A stretch of 64,000 nt of DNA, taken from assembly GCF_001866135.1 (NCBI RefSeq), contig NZ_MODW01000006.1:1-64000 (forward strand), read 5' to 3'. A program made the position numbers and the translations under genes. Shown piece after piece: positions 27,559 to 35,143 of the stretch. Source of the stretch: Microbacterium sp. LCT-H2. GTDB lineage: Bacteria > Actinomycetota > Actinomycetes > Actinomycetales > Microbacteriaceae. Every line of letters starts with the position of its first letter. Position 1 is the stretch's first letter. Below the pieces are notes generated by a model that was given only the letters and a program-made list of their open reading frames with translations, was not told the origin of the DNA and made no database searches.

Positions 27559-28188
27559 TTACACGCCTGAAAGATCGACCCAGTGTGTCAACTTCAACCA
27601 TGCGCTCCCGGTTCCCGAGAGCTTGAACTTCACCTCGGCGAGCACCCGGGGAGAAGTGAGCGAGTTCTGTGGCGGCTTGGTCTGGAAGCCCCACCCCGTG
27701 TTGTAACTGTAGGTGTTCGCCGTCGGGGCCTTCTTGATGATGGACGGTGAGCCTCCGCCGCTGTAAATCTCTACCTTTCGACCCTGGAGGGCGAACCCGG
27801 GATCTGGCGTCCATCGACCGGTGACCTTCTCCGTCCGGATCTGATCGCCCCTGCTATTCAGACTGTAGGTGATCGTGATGGACGACTTGATCGATCCGTT
27901 GTCGTAGTTACCGCCCACCGAGGAGCGTGGAGCCACGACGCCGGGGTTTACCGGAACGTGAGGAGAAGGAACTCGCGTCTCGATCGTGGCTGTAGTGGTG
28001 CCCTCATCAACCGGTATCTGGTCCGTCTGCTGGTAGACGATCTCTCCAGTTCGTACGTCTGACACGACGATCGTGGATGACGCATACGAAGGCTTCTCTT
28101 CGGCAGCCGCATACGCGGTTGACGTGAGGGAGAAGGAAAGTGCCGCGGCTGCGGCGACCGCGATTGCGGCTTTCTGGTGTCTGTTCAT
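27559..28188 (-). CDS. Secreted protein of unknown function
   Basis: The product (209 aa) has a clear Sec signal peptide (KAAIAVAAAAALSFSLTSTAYA, cleavage near AYA-AEE at about residue 28). I do not recognise the mature part. It is Ser/Thr/Gly/Asn-rich and looks beta-stranded (SSITITYSLNSRGDQI, GRWTPDPGFALQGRKVEIYSGGG, SYNTGWGFQTKPP), without cysteines, membrane anchor or LPXTG motif. Base composition is visibly less GC-rich than the neighbours, with more A/T-ending codons, which suggests recent acquisition. GGAG precedes the ATG. A bacteriocin-like or cell-surface role is possible but not shown. Confidence 0.7.
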   Translation of the reverse strand: MNRHQKAAIAVAAAAALSFSLTSTAYAAAEEKPSYASSTIVVSDVRTGEIVYQQTDQIPVDEGTTTATIETRVPSPHVPVNPGVVAPRSSVGGNYDNGSIKSSITITYSLNSRGDQIRTEKVTGRWTPDPGFALQGRKVEIYSGGGSPSIIKKAPTANTYSYNTGWGFQTKPPQNSLTSPRVLAEVKFKLSGTGSAWLKLTHWVDLSGV

Positions 28189-28414
28189 GATTTCTCCGGT
28201 CGTTGCTGCGGCGCCAGACGGCGCCTTCGCTCAGATGAGCGCGTTGAGCCCAACACGTGCACCGACTTCCAGCGAAGATTGTTTCCTTGTCTTACACGAT
28301 CCGGCGCCGTAGGGACTGCGCTACGGGCGGTTCTATGCACACGAGCAACGGAGGGTCCCGCACGGCTGTGACGCCGTGTGACATCCCGATTCCGCGACAG
28401 CGCGCCCTCCTGCC

Positions 28415-28420
28415 TAACGT
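28415..28420 (+). promoter_or_regulatory. Possible -10 box TAACGT for metQ
   Basis: TAACGT lies 31 nt before the metQ ATG, with AAGGA in between. A GCGACA -35-like hexamer lies 15 bp upstream. I see no recognisable SAM riboswitch in the preceding 200 bp. Confidence 0.3.
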
Positions 28421-28451
28421 TGTCGAGTCCCGCCAGGAAGGAACCCTGCTC

Positions 28452-29357
28452 ATGTCCCGCCGCACCACCTCCGCCCTCGCCGCGCTCGCCGTGGTCCCGC
28501 TGTTCGTCGCCCTCGCCGGGTGCGCCACCTCGTCCGACGCGGGCTCCGGCGACGGCGGCTCCGAGGACAAGACCGTCAAGATCGGTGTCGTCGGCGAGAG
28601 CGACCCGCAGTGGCCCGCTTTCGTGGACGCGGCGGCCGACGCCGGCATCACTGTCGAACTCGTCGACTTCGGCTCGTACGAGCTGCCCAACCCGGCACTG
28701 AGCGAGGGGGAGATCGACCTCAACCAGTTCCAGCACATCGTGTATTTGGCGCAGTACAACGAGGCCTCGGGGGATGACCTCGCGGCGATCGGTTCGACGC
28801 AGATCTACCCGCTGGGTCTCTACTCGACGAAGTACGACTCGGTCGAGGACATTCCTGAGGGGGAGACCGTCGCGGTTCCTGACGACGCCTCCAACCAGGC
28901 CCGCGCGCTTCTCGTGCTCCAGGCCGCTGGCCTCGTCGAGCTCAAGGACGGCGGCACGGCCTTCTCCGATCTCGCAGATGTGGACGAGAACAAGTCGACA
29001 GTGAAGGTCACCGCGCTGGAGGCCGCACTCACTCCGGAGGCTCTGCCCGACGTCGCTGCTGCCATCATCAACAACGACTTCGTCGAGGACGCCGGTCTCT
29101 CGTTCGACGATGCACTCTTCACTGACGACCCGGAGGACCCCAGCGCGCTCCAGTACGTGAACATCTTCGCGTCTCGCGCCGAGGACGTCGACAACGAGAC
29201 CTACCTCAAGCTCGTCGAGATCTTCCAGACCGACGAAGCTGTGCAGGAGGGGCTGGCGAAGTCGTCCGGAGGAACCGGTGTCACTCTGCAGACGCCGGCA
29301 GATGAGCTGGCCTCGCTGCTGAAGGACGTCCAGAAGGACGTCGCTGCGAACGGTTGA
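28452..29357 (+). CDS. metQ: Methionine-type ABC transporter binding lipoprotein (NlpA/MetQ family)
   Basis: This 301-aa lipoprotein has a signal peptide and lipobox LAGC with the modified Cys at residue 24. The NlpA/MetQ signature is clear (FQHIVYLAQYNEASG, GLYSTKYDSVEDIPEGETVAVPDDASNQARALLVLQAAG, AAIINNDFVEDAG). Family members bind methionine or, in some cases, other compounds. The ATG at 28452 is chosen over a long upstream extension because it begins the signal peptide and has AAGGA upstream. metN and metI follow after a hairpin, giving the order Q-N-I. Confidence 0.88.
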   Translation: MSRRTTSALAALAVVPLFVALAGCATSSDAGSGDGGSEDKTVKIGVVGESDPQWPAFVDAAADAGITVELVDFGSYELPNPALSEGEIDLNQFQHIVYLAQYNEASGDDLAAIGSTQIYPLGLYSTKYDSVEDIPEGETVAVPDDASNQARALLVLQAAGLVELKDGGTAFSDLADVDENKSTVKVTALEAALTPEALPDVAAAIINNDFVEDAGLSFDDALFTDDPEDPSALQYVNIFASRAEDVDNETYLKLVEIFQTDEAVQEGLAKSSGGTGVTLQTPADELASLLKDVQKDVAANG

Positions 29358-29374
29358 TCAGGTTCACCTGAGAG

Positions 29375-29404
29375 AATCGGGCGACGCGGACGCGTCGCCC
29401 GATT
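29375..29404 (+). terminator. Intercistronic hairpin between metQ and metN (attenuator/terminator)
   Basis: Perfect 14-nt arms (AATCGGGCGACGCG and its complement) are separated by 2 nt, so the real loop is slightly larger. TCGTCGTCTTC follows. It would lower expression of metN-metI relative to the binding protein, a common stoichiometry in ABC importers. Confidence 0.75.
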
Positions 29405-29455
29405 CGTCGTCTTCAGGCCGACCCCGCCCTTTCCTCCCTCAAGACCGGAGAACCT

Positions 29456-30499
29456 ATGCCGATCGTCTCCCTCGAGCACGTGTCGAAGAGCTACCCCTCG
29501 CCGTCCGCATCCGGCACGCAGATCACCGCCGTCGACGATGTGTCTCTGCAGATCGAGCAGGGAGATGTCTTCGGAATCATCGGCTATTCGGGTGCGGGGA
29601 AGTCCACCCTGGTGCGGCTCATCAACGCGTTGGAGCCGGCCTCCGCGGGCCGCATCACCGTCGACGGAGTCGAGATCACGGCACTCAGCGAGCGTGAGCT
29701 CCGGCGAGTGCGGAGCGGGATCGGCATGATCTTCCAGCAGTTCAACCTGTTCTCCTCGAAAAGCGTGCGGGCGAACATCGCGTATCCGCTGAAGCTCGCG
29801 GGATGGTCGAAGGCCGACATCGACGCGCGCGTGACCGAGATGCTGTCTTTTGTGGGGCTGAGCGACAAGGCACGGTCGTACCCCGAGCACCTGTCGGGAG
29901 GGCAGAAGCAGCGCGTCGGGATCGCGCGGGCGCTCGCGACCAGGCCGGCGATCCTCCTCGCCGACGAAGCGACCAGTGCGCTAGACCCGGAGACGACACA
30001 TGAGGTCCTCTCCCTGCTCAAGCGCGTCAATGAGGAGCAGGGCGTCACGATCGTCGTCATCACCCACGAGATGGACGTCATCCAGACGCTCGCGACCAAG
30101 GTCGCCGTCATGGACCGTGGGCGGGTGATCGAGCAGGGAGATGTGTTCGAGGTCTTCTCCAACCCGCAGCATGCCGCGTCGCAGCGATTCGTCGGTACGG
30201 TCGTCAAGGGCGTTCCCTCCCCGGCCGAGCGTGCTGTCCTGCGTGACCGGCATCAGGGACGACTCGTGACGTTCTCCTTCCGCGACGGCGGCCCGTCCCA
30301 GGCGCAGGTCTTCCTGGAGCTGGCCGAGGTCGGATTGGAGTTCGAGCTCGTCTTCGGCGGTATCAATGACATCCGCGGCAGGGCCTTTGGTCACTTGACG
30401 CTCGCGATCCGCGGGGACGACGCTCGCATCGATGCGACGCTTGCACGGATCTCGGAGCGCATCGAAGTGACGGACATCGACCACGAGGAGGTGCGCTGA
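29456..30499 (+). CDS. metN: Methionine-type ABC transporter ATPase with NIL domain
   Basis: This 347-aa ATPase has Walker A GYSGAGKST, signature LSGGQKQR and Walker B ILLADEATSALD. The C-terminal 80 residues form a NIL regulatory domain (GRLVTFSFRDGGPSQAQVFLELAEVG ... ITDIRGRAFGHLTLAIRG-like), which in MetN of E. coli binds methionine and inhibits transport. The ATG starts right after GGAGAACCT. Its stop overlaps the ATG of metI (TGATG). Confidence 0.88.
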   Translation: MPIVSLEHVSKSYPSPSASGTQITAVDDVSLQIEQGDVFGIIGYSGAGKSTLVRLINALEPASAGRITVDGVEITALSERELRRVRSGIGMIFQQFNLFSSKSVRANIAYPLKLAGWSKADIDARVTEMLSFVGLSDKARSYPEHLSGGQKQRVGIARALATRPAILLADEATSALDPETTHEVLSLLKRVNEEQGVTIVVITHEMDVIQTLATKVAVMDRGRVIEQGDVFEVFSNPQHAASQRFVGTVVKGVPSPAERAVLRDRHQGRLVTFSFRDGGPSQAQVFLELAEVGLEFELVFGGINDIRGRAFGHLTLAIRGDDARIDATLARISERIEVTDIDHEEVR

Positions 30500-31158
30500 T
30501 GGATCGTCTGATCGAGTTGGGCCCTGAGTTCTGGACGGCTGCCGTCGAGACGCTTTACATGGTGTCGCTGACACTGGTGCTGGGTGGTCTGCTGGGAGGC
30601 CTGATCGGAGTCGGGCTGTATCTCACCCGGCCGGGCGGCATGCTGCAGAACCGGGCTGTCTCCGCCGTCCTGAACCTCTTCATCAACTTCTTCCGCCCGA
30701 TCCCCTTCGTGATCCTCATCACCGTCCTGATCCCGTTCTCCCGATTCATCGTGGGGAGCGGCATCGGCACGAACGCTGCCATCGTCGCCCTGGTGGTGGC
30801 GTCGATGTTCGCCATCGGCCGGATCGTCGAGCAGCATCTGGTCGGTGTCTCGCCGGGAGTCATCGAAGCCGCGCGTGCGATGGGAGCCGGACCGTGGCGA
30901 ACCCTCTTCACAGTGGTGATCCCCGAGGCGCTCGGACCCCTGATCCTGGGATACACGTTCGTGATCGTGGCGCTGATCGACATGACGGCAATGGCCGGTT
31001 ACATCGGCGCGGGCGGTCTCGGAAACTTCGCGTTGACGTACGGCCGACGTCAGTTCGAGCCGGTCGTGATGTGGGCCGCCGTGCTGCTCATCGTCGTGTT
31101 CGTGCACGTGGCTCAGACGCTCGGCACCCGACTCGCGCGGAAGGTCATGCGCCGCTGA
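30499..31158 (+). CDS. metI: Methionine-type ABC transporter permease
   Basis: This 219-aa permease has five to six helices and the MetI-type coupling segment VGVSPGVIEAARAMGAGPWRTLF. The family C-terminal pattern IDMTAMAGYIGAGGLGNFALTYGRRQFEPVVM is present. Its ATG overlaps the metN stop codon by one base. It completes the metQNI set; substrate specificity is assumed from the family. Confidence 0.88.
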   Translation: MDRLIELGPEFWTAAVETLYMVSLTLVLGGLLGGLIGVGLYLTRPGGMLQNRAVSAVLNLFINFFRPIPFVILITVLIPFSRFIVGSGIGTNAAIVALVVASMFAIGRIVEQHLVGVSPGVIEAARAMGAGPWRTLFTVVIPEALGPLILGYTFVIVALIDMTAMAGYIGAGGLGNFALTYGRRQFEPVVMWAAVLLIVVFVHVAQTLGTRLARKVMRR

Positions 31159-31164
31159 GGTCGA

Positions 31165-32088
31165 TCAGCGTGCCGGGGCCTCCTGCAGGCTCCGGCGCGT
31201 GGTGAACGTGCGCTCCTGCCCGCTCAGCGGATCGGTGAACCGGAGCTCGCGGGCGAGGAGCTGGAGCGGGCGGGTGAAGTCGTCCGGACGCTCCGGCTGG
31301 AGCACGGGGTAGAAGCCGTCGTGCAGGATGCCGAGGCCGAGCGCGGCGAGGTGCACGCGGAGCTGGTGCATCTTCCCGCTGTGCGGACGGAGAAGCGTGT
31401 GCACGACGCGGTCGTCGGCGGCGATGACCTCGATGAGCGTCTCGGAGTTCGGCTCGCCGTCCTCATCCACCTGCACGCACACCTGACCGCGGAGCTTCTC
31501 GATCCGGTTGCGGTAGACGAGCGGGAATCGCGACGGATCCCAGTCCGCCGGGCGCGCGGAGACGGCCTCGTAGACCTTCTCCACGCGGCGGTCCTCGAAC
31601 AGCAGTTGGTAGGCGCCGCGGGTGGCAGGGCGGGCGGAGAACATCAGCAGCCCCGCCGTGGCCCGGTCGAGGCGGTGGATCGGCGTGAGATCCGGGTTGC
31701 CGAGGCGGTTGCGCAGCCGGACGAGGGCGGAGTTCTGCAGGTATTTGCCGCCCGGCGTGGTGGGGAGGAAGTGCGGCTTGTCCACGACCACCAGGTGCTC
31801 GTCCTGGTGCAGGATCTCCTCGGCGAACGGGATCTTCTTCTCGACCGGAGGCTCCCGGTAGTACCAGACGAACTCCTCGGCGCCGAGTGGCGTGTCCCGG
31901 GAGAGCGGCCGGCCGTCGCGCGCGACGATCTCCCCGCGGTCGAAGCGCACGAGCAGCCGCTCCGGATCCAGGTGGAAGAATCGCTCGACCATGTAGGCGG
32001 CGACGGTGGGCCATGCACCCGTCAATGGCACGTGCAGCCGGGTCGCACCGACGCCGTCGCGCACGGGAAGCGGGGAGGGCATGCCCAT
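31165..32088 (-). CDS. RluA-family pseudouridine synthase
   Basis: This 307-aa RNA pseudouridine synthase has the catalytic HRLDRATAGLLMFS motif (the Asp is the catalytic residue), VVDKPHFLPTTPGG and LLRPHSGKMHQLRVHLAALGLGI. An N-terminal region of about 95 residues resembles the S4-like part of other RluA members. The RNA target cannot be told. A second ATG at 32082 is an alternative start. Its 3' end nearly abuts the convergent metI gene. Its upstream region holds the GCACGAYC repeats. Confidence 0.87.
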   Translation of the reverse strand: MGMPSPLPVRDGVGATRLHVPLTGAWPTVAAYMVERFFHLDPERLLVRFDRGEIVARDGRPLSRDTPLGAEEFVWYYREPPVEKKIPFAEEILHQDEHLVVVDKPHFLPTTPGGKYLQNSALVRLRNRLGNPDLTPIHRLDRATAGLLMFSARPATRGAYQLLFEDRRVEKVYEAVSARPADWDPSRFPLVYRNRIEKLRGQVCVQVDEDGEPNSETLIEVIAADDRVVHTLLRPHSGKMHQLRVHLAALGLGILHDGFYPVLQPERPDDFTRPLQLLARELRFTDPLSGQERTFTTRRSLQEAPAR

Positions 32089-32426
32089 GTCTCGGCCTTC
32101 GGAGCAGGGGTCGCGGGGCTGCGACCGGGTGCTTCCAGCCTAGGCGACCGCTCGGGCAGGGTCCGTGGGCCGCGACTCGTTTCCGTCTCCGTTGCACGAT
32201 CCGGTTGCGCCTGCACGATCATTCCGGGGGTCTCGTCCCACGACCGGACCCTGGTCGTGCATCCGTAACGGAGGGGGCCAGACGGGAGACAGGGTCGCTG
32301 TCCGTCTCCGTTGCACGATCCGGTTGCGCCTGCACGATCATTCCGTGGTTCTCACCCCACGACCGGACCCTGGTCGTGCATCCGGACCGGCGAGATCGGA
32401 CTGGCAGCCCGGAACCGGTCGGGGTG
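32089..32426. other. Gene-free interval holding a duplicated repeat
   Basis: This 338-bp gap lies between the start of the RluA-type gene and the end of the NAD(P)-binding protein gene. It holds two 84-bp copies of a repeat with GCACGATC cores (described separately). Apart from these I see no ORF, tRNA or clear terminator. Confidence 0.7.
32182..32384. repeat. Repeat locus A: 84-bp direct duplication with 19-bp-phased GCACGATC cores
   Basis: The segments 32182-32265 and 32301-32384 are near-identical (a few differences around GGGGGTCTCG versus GTGGTTCTCA). Each contains two GCACGATC cores whose starts are exactly 19 bp apart (32194 and 32213; 32313 and 32332) and one inverted GGTCGTGC (32253; 32372). 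Confidence 0.9.
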
Positions 32427-33176
32427 TCAGCGGGTTTCGGCGGCGAGCCAGTCGTCGAACGTCGTCGGCGCCGTGCGCGCGTCGTCGCCGGGGAGCAGCA
32501 CCTCGCCCGCGAACTCGACGCCGAGTGCGGCACCCTTCCACGCGGCGCGCAGCGGAAGGTCGCGGCCCCAGGCGGCGAGAGTGCGGCGCGCCATGTCGAC
32601 GGCGTCCTCCGTGCGGGGGCCGACGATGTCGAACGAGCCGCCGAGCGCCGGCGACTCCGCTGCGTCGACGAGGGCGGCGGCCACGTCCGCCGGCGCGATG
32701 GGCTGCAGCAGCAGAGGGGGCACGACGCCTTCGCCGTCCTCGATGCTCCACTCGGTGATCATCGCGGGGAAGTCGTGGAACTGTGTCGCCCGCACGATGG
32801 TGAACGGCACCGCGCCGCGCGTGACCTCTCGCTCCTGGGCGCGCTTGCCCGCATAGTGCGGATTGCCGCGCACGCGATCGAGCGCCGCGATCGAGAGCGC
32901 CACGTGGTGGCCGACCCCGGCTTCGTCCTCGGCGGCGAGCAGCGTGCGGCTGAGCGTGGTGAACACCCGCTCAGCATCGGCGATGTCGGATACCGGCGGG
33001 TTCGTCGCGTCCACGACCGCATCCACCCCGCGGAGCAGGGCGGCGAGGCCTTCGCCTGTGGTCAGATCGACGCCCTCGCTGCGGCTGAGCGAGAGCGCAT
33101 CATGCCCCCGCCGCCGGGCCTCTTCGACGACCAGCCGCCCGATCCGTCCCGTTCCTCCTGCGACCGCGATGCGCAT
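32427..33176 (-). CDS. NAD(P)-binding protein (NmrA/atypical SDR type)
   Basis: This 249-aa Rossmann-fold protein has the N-terminal dinucleotide motif AGGTGRIGR and lacks the classical SDR Tyr-x-x-x-Lys. It resembles the NmrA/TMR-like and YwnB group (VDAVVDATNPP, PFTIVRATQFHDF, GGSFDIVGPRT). The ATG at 33176 has AAGGAG upstream; the frame runs on through the Rrf2 gene antisense but that part is not real. It is divergent from an Rrf2 regulator across a palindrome, the same pairing as ywnA-ywnB in Bacillus subtilis. It may be a redox-sensing or quinone-related oxidoreductase. Confidence 0.85.
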   Translation of the reverse strand: MRIAVAGGTGRIGRLVVEEARRRGHDALSLSRSEGVDLTTGEGLAALLRGVDAVVDATNPPVSDIADAERVFTTLSRTLLAAEDEAGVGHHVALSIAALDRVRGNPHYAGKRAQEREVTRGAVPFTIVRATQFHDFPAMITEWSIEDGEGVVPPLLLQPIAPADVAAALVDAAESPALGGSFDIVGPRTEDAVDMARRTLAAWGRDLPLRAAWKGAALGVEFAGEVLLPGDDARTAPTTFDDWLAAETR

Positions 33177-33197
33177 GCCCGCTCCTTCAATCATGGA

Positions 33198-33215
33198 TAT
33201 TGTGTGTCCACAATA
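33198..33215. promoter_or_regulatory. Rrf2-type operator in the divergent intergenic region
   Basis: Perfect 7-bp arms TATTGTG and CACAATA flank TGTC. The site lies between the two divergent starts (33176 and 33240). It is AT-rich in a 70% GC setting, as expected for a conserved regulator site. Confidence 0.75.
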
Positions 33216-33227
33216 AGGCGGTCCCGA

Positions 33228-33233
33228 TACGAT
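33228..33233 (+). promoter_or_regulatory. Leaderless-type -10 box TACGAT for the Rrf2 gene
   Basis: TACGAT ends 6 nt before the GTG at 33240. The Rrf2 palindrome lies 12 bp upstream of it, roughly over the -35/spacer, suggesting autorepression. Confidence 0.55.
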
Positions 33234-33239
33234 GGGCAA

Positions 33240-33710
33240 GTGAAACTCCCCGAGACCTCGGAATGGGTGCTGCACACCGTCGCGGTGATCGCTCAGCTCC
33301 CCGCGGGGTCGACGGTGTCCGGCGCGCAGCTCGCCGAGCACTTCGGCGTACCGGGGCCGTACCTCTCGAAGCAGCTCGCGAAGCTCGTCCGCGCCGGAAT
33401 CCTCACCGGGAGCACGGGGCCACGCGGCGGCTTCCGCCTGGCGAGAGACCCCGAGAGCATCACCATCCTCGATCTCGTCACGGCGGTCGACGGCGCCGCC
33501 GACCCCTACGTCTGCCGTGAACTCCGTCAGCAGGGGAGAGGAGCCGCCCGTCCGGAGGACTGCACCGCGCCGTGCGGACTCGCCGTCGTGATGCGCCGTG
33601 CCCACGAGGCCTGGCGGGCTTCTCTGGAGGCGGTGTCGATCGCCGAGGTCGTCGGCGCGCTCCCGGACACCGTCCCCGCCAAGAACCGGCGCCTCCTCCT
33701 CGGTCCGTGA
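33240..33710 (+). CDS. Rrf2-family transcriptional regulator
   Basis: This 156-aa winged-helix regulator has a DNA-binding part at residues 1-75 (SGAQLAEHFGVPGPYLSKQLAKLVRAGIL, GPRGGFRLAR) and a cysteine cluster C92, C108 and C112. The C-x(15)-C-x(3)-C pattern is like Rrf2 proteins that bind an Fe-S cluster or use thiol switches. The GTG at 33240 is preferred although the frame is open far upstream. It faces the NAD(P)-binding protein gene across a palindromic operator and most likely represses both promoters. Confidence 0.88.
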   Translation: MKLPETSEWVLHTVAVIAQLPAGSTVSGAQLAEHFGVPGPYLSKQLAKLVRAGILTGSTGPRGGFRLARDPESITILDLVTAVDGAADPYVCRELRQQGRGAARPEDCTAPCGLAVVMRRAHEAWRASLEAVSIAEVVGALPDTVPAKNRRLLLGP

Positions 33711-33753
33711 CCTCCCCGTTCGCACCATCCGTGCCCGGTCGGTCGTGGGACGC

Positions 33754-33875
33754 CTGCACGATCTGGGTCCGGATGCACGACTCGTGTCGGATCGGTCCTG
33801 CGACGCCTGCACGACCCGGGTCCGAATGCACGACGGGGTGACCACTTCTCCCGGGCAGCCGTGCACGGATCGTGC
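33754..33875. repeat. Repeat locus B: GCACGAYC pairs between convergent genes
   Basis: Two direct copies of a roughly 30-bp module start at 33754 and 33807. Each holds two GCACGA cores exactly 19 bp apart (33756/33775 and 33809/33828). An inverted GATCGTGC core follows at 33868. The locus lies in the 236-bp gap between the 3' ends of the Rrf2 and MarR genes. Confidence 0.85.
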
Positions 33876-33946
33876 AGGCGGAACAGACCGGACGGGTCGG
33901 ACGGAACGAACCACACCGGACCGGACCGAACCACACCGGGCCCGGG

Positions 33947-34441
33947 TCAGGTGTCGAAGCTGAGGCTCAGTTTCCGCAGCAGGGCGGCCAGCCGGTCGCG
34001 GTCAGCGCGGGAGAGCGCGCGCAGGAGGTCGGCCTCGGCGTCCACGAGCCGGGTGATCGCGGCGTCCACCCGGACCCGGCCGTCGTCGGTCAGAGTCACG
34101 AGCACGCTGCGGCCGTCCGCGGGGTCGGCTTCCCGGCGCACGAAGCGACGGCCGACGAGACGGTCGATGCGGTTGGTCATCGTGCCGCTCGACACGAGGG
34201 TCTGCTGCAGGAGCTGCTTGGGCGAGAGCTGGAACGGGGATCCTGCCCGGCGCAGCGCCGACAGCACGTCCCACTCCCACGGCTCGAGGTCGCTCCGGCG
34301 GAACACCTCGCGGCGGGCGCGGTCGAGGTGTCGGGAGAGGCGATCCATGCGGGACAGCACCTCGAGCGGGGAGAAGTCGAGGTCGGGCCGCTGCGTGTTC
34401 CACGCGCCGACGATCCGATCGACCTCATCCGCCTCGCTCAT
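33947..34441 (-). CDS. MarR-family transcriptional regulator
   Basis: This 164-aa winged-helix protein has the MarR core LSPKQLLQQTLVSSGTMTNRIDRL and the wing VRREADPADGRSVLVTLTDDGR. MarR proteins bind as dimers and are released by small aromatic ligands or oxidation. Its ATG overlaps the stop of the upstream GNAT gene, so the two are translated from one message. The ligand and targets are unknown. Confidence 0.88.
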   Translation of the reverse strand: MSEADEVDRIVGAWNTQRPDLDFSPLEVLSRMDRLSRHLDRARREVFRRSDLEPWEWDVLSALRRAGSPFQLSPKQLLQQTLVSSGTMTNRIDRLVGRRFVRREADPADGRSVLVTLTDDGRVRVDAAITRLVDAEADLLRALSRADRDRLAALLRKLSLSFDT

Positions 34442-34947
34442 CCGTTCATTATCGCGTGCGGCGACGTCGTGGCCGCGGAGGACGCGGGGAGCGGCATCGT
34501 GAGGAACGCGCTGTGCGGGTCGGGGAGGTAGGAGCCGAACGGCGGACCCTCCCGGAAGCCGGCGGCGGTGTACATCGCTCGGGCCGGATCGAAGAAGGGG
34601 TCCCGGCCGGTTTCGAGCGAGACGCGACCGACGCCGCGCGCGTCGGCGTCGTCGAGGAGATGACCGAGCATCGTCCGCCCGAACCCGCGTCCGCGGAAGG
34701 CGGGATCGGTGCGCATCGACTTCAGTTCCTCGTGGCCGTCCTCGACGACGGCGAGGGCGCCCGTCGCGGCGATCCGTCCGTCGACGCGTCCCGTGAAAAA
34801 CCGGATGCGGGGAGTCAGCAGCCGGTCGATCGGAAGCGCATGCTGGCTCTCGGGTGGAGCGGTGCCGTCCATCTCTGCGTGGTGTGCGGCGACGAAGGCC
34901 GCGATCTCGGGGGTGGCGACGGTGACACGGTCGATCACGAGGCTCAT
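34438..34947 (-). CDS. GNAT-family N-acetyltransferase
   Basis: This 169-aa acetyl-CoA-dependent acetyltransferase has the acetyl-CoA pyrophosphate-binding motif RGRGFGRTML (from FRGRGFGRTMLGHLL) and the later AMYTAAGFREGPPFGSY. It belongs to the small YjgM/ElaA-like group; the substrate is unknown. The ATG at 34947 starts the conserved domain; a longer frame begins at 35013 without support. The gene is upstream of and overlaps the MarR gene by 4 bp. A GATGCT hexamer 6 nt before the start may be a leaderless -10 box. Confidence 0.83.
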   Translation of the reverse strand: MSLVIDRVTVATPEIAAFVAAHHAEMDGTAPPESQHALPIDRLLTPRIRFFTGRVDGRIAATGALAVVEDGHEELKSMRTDPAFRGRGFGRTMLGHLLDDADARGVGRVSLETGRDPFFDPARAMYTAAGFREGPPFGSYLPDPHSAFLTMPLPASSAATTSPHAIMNG

Positions 34948-35070
34948 CGTCCCAGCATCGCAGAGCCGTGTTTCGCGCGGATGACGAGCCCGCCCGGCGT
35001 GCGCCTCACGCACAGGAAGACGGGCGAGGACGTGGCAGACTTATCGGGCGGTGCCCCCGGGGCACCGCGG

Positions 35071-35142
35071 TCCGCCGTGGTGTAATGGCAGCACGACAGC
35101 CTTTGGAGCTGTGAGGTCTAGGTTCGAGTCCTGGCGGCGGAG
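35071..35142 (+). tRNA. tRNA-Gln (anticodon TTG)
   Basis: A complete cloverleaf can be drawn: acceptor arms TCCGCCG / CGGCGGA, anticodon stem ACAGC/GCTGT around loop CTTTGGA with anticodon TTG at 35103-35105, and T arm CTAGG-TTCGAGT-CCTGG. The first pair is U-A, as usual for tRNA-Gln. CCA is not encoded. A small hairpin (GGTGCC/GGCACC, 35050-35066) lies just before it. The glmU ATG starts 1 nt after the discriminator base. Confidence 0.95.
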
Positions 35143-35143
35143 C

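Noticed and set aside
28189..28451. Possible SAM riboswitch upstream of metQ
   Set aside because: I could not draw the conserved SAM-I, SAM-II or SAM-IV core; only short unrelated hairpins are present.
31887..33239. Upstream extension of the Rrf2 frame
   Set aside because: It runs across the repeat locus and antisense to the NAD(P)-binding gene; the GTG at 33240 starts the conserved domain and has a -10 box and operator.
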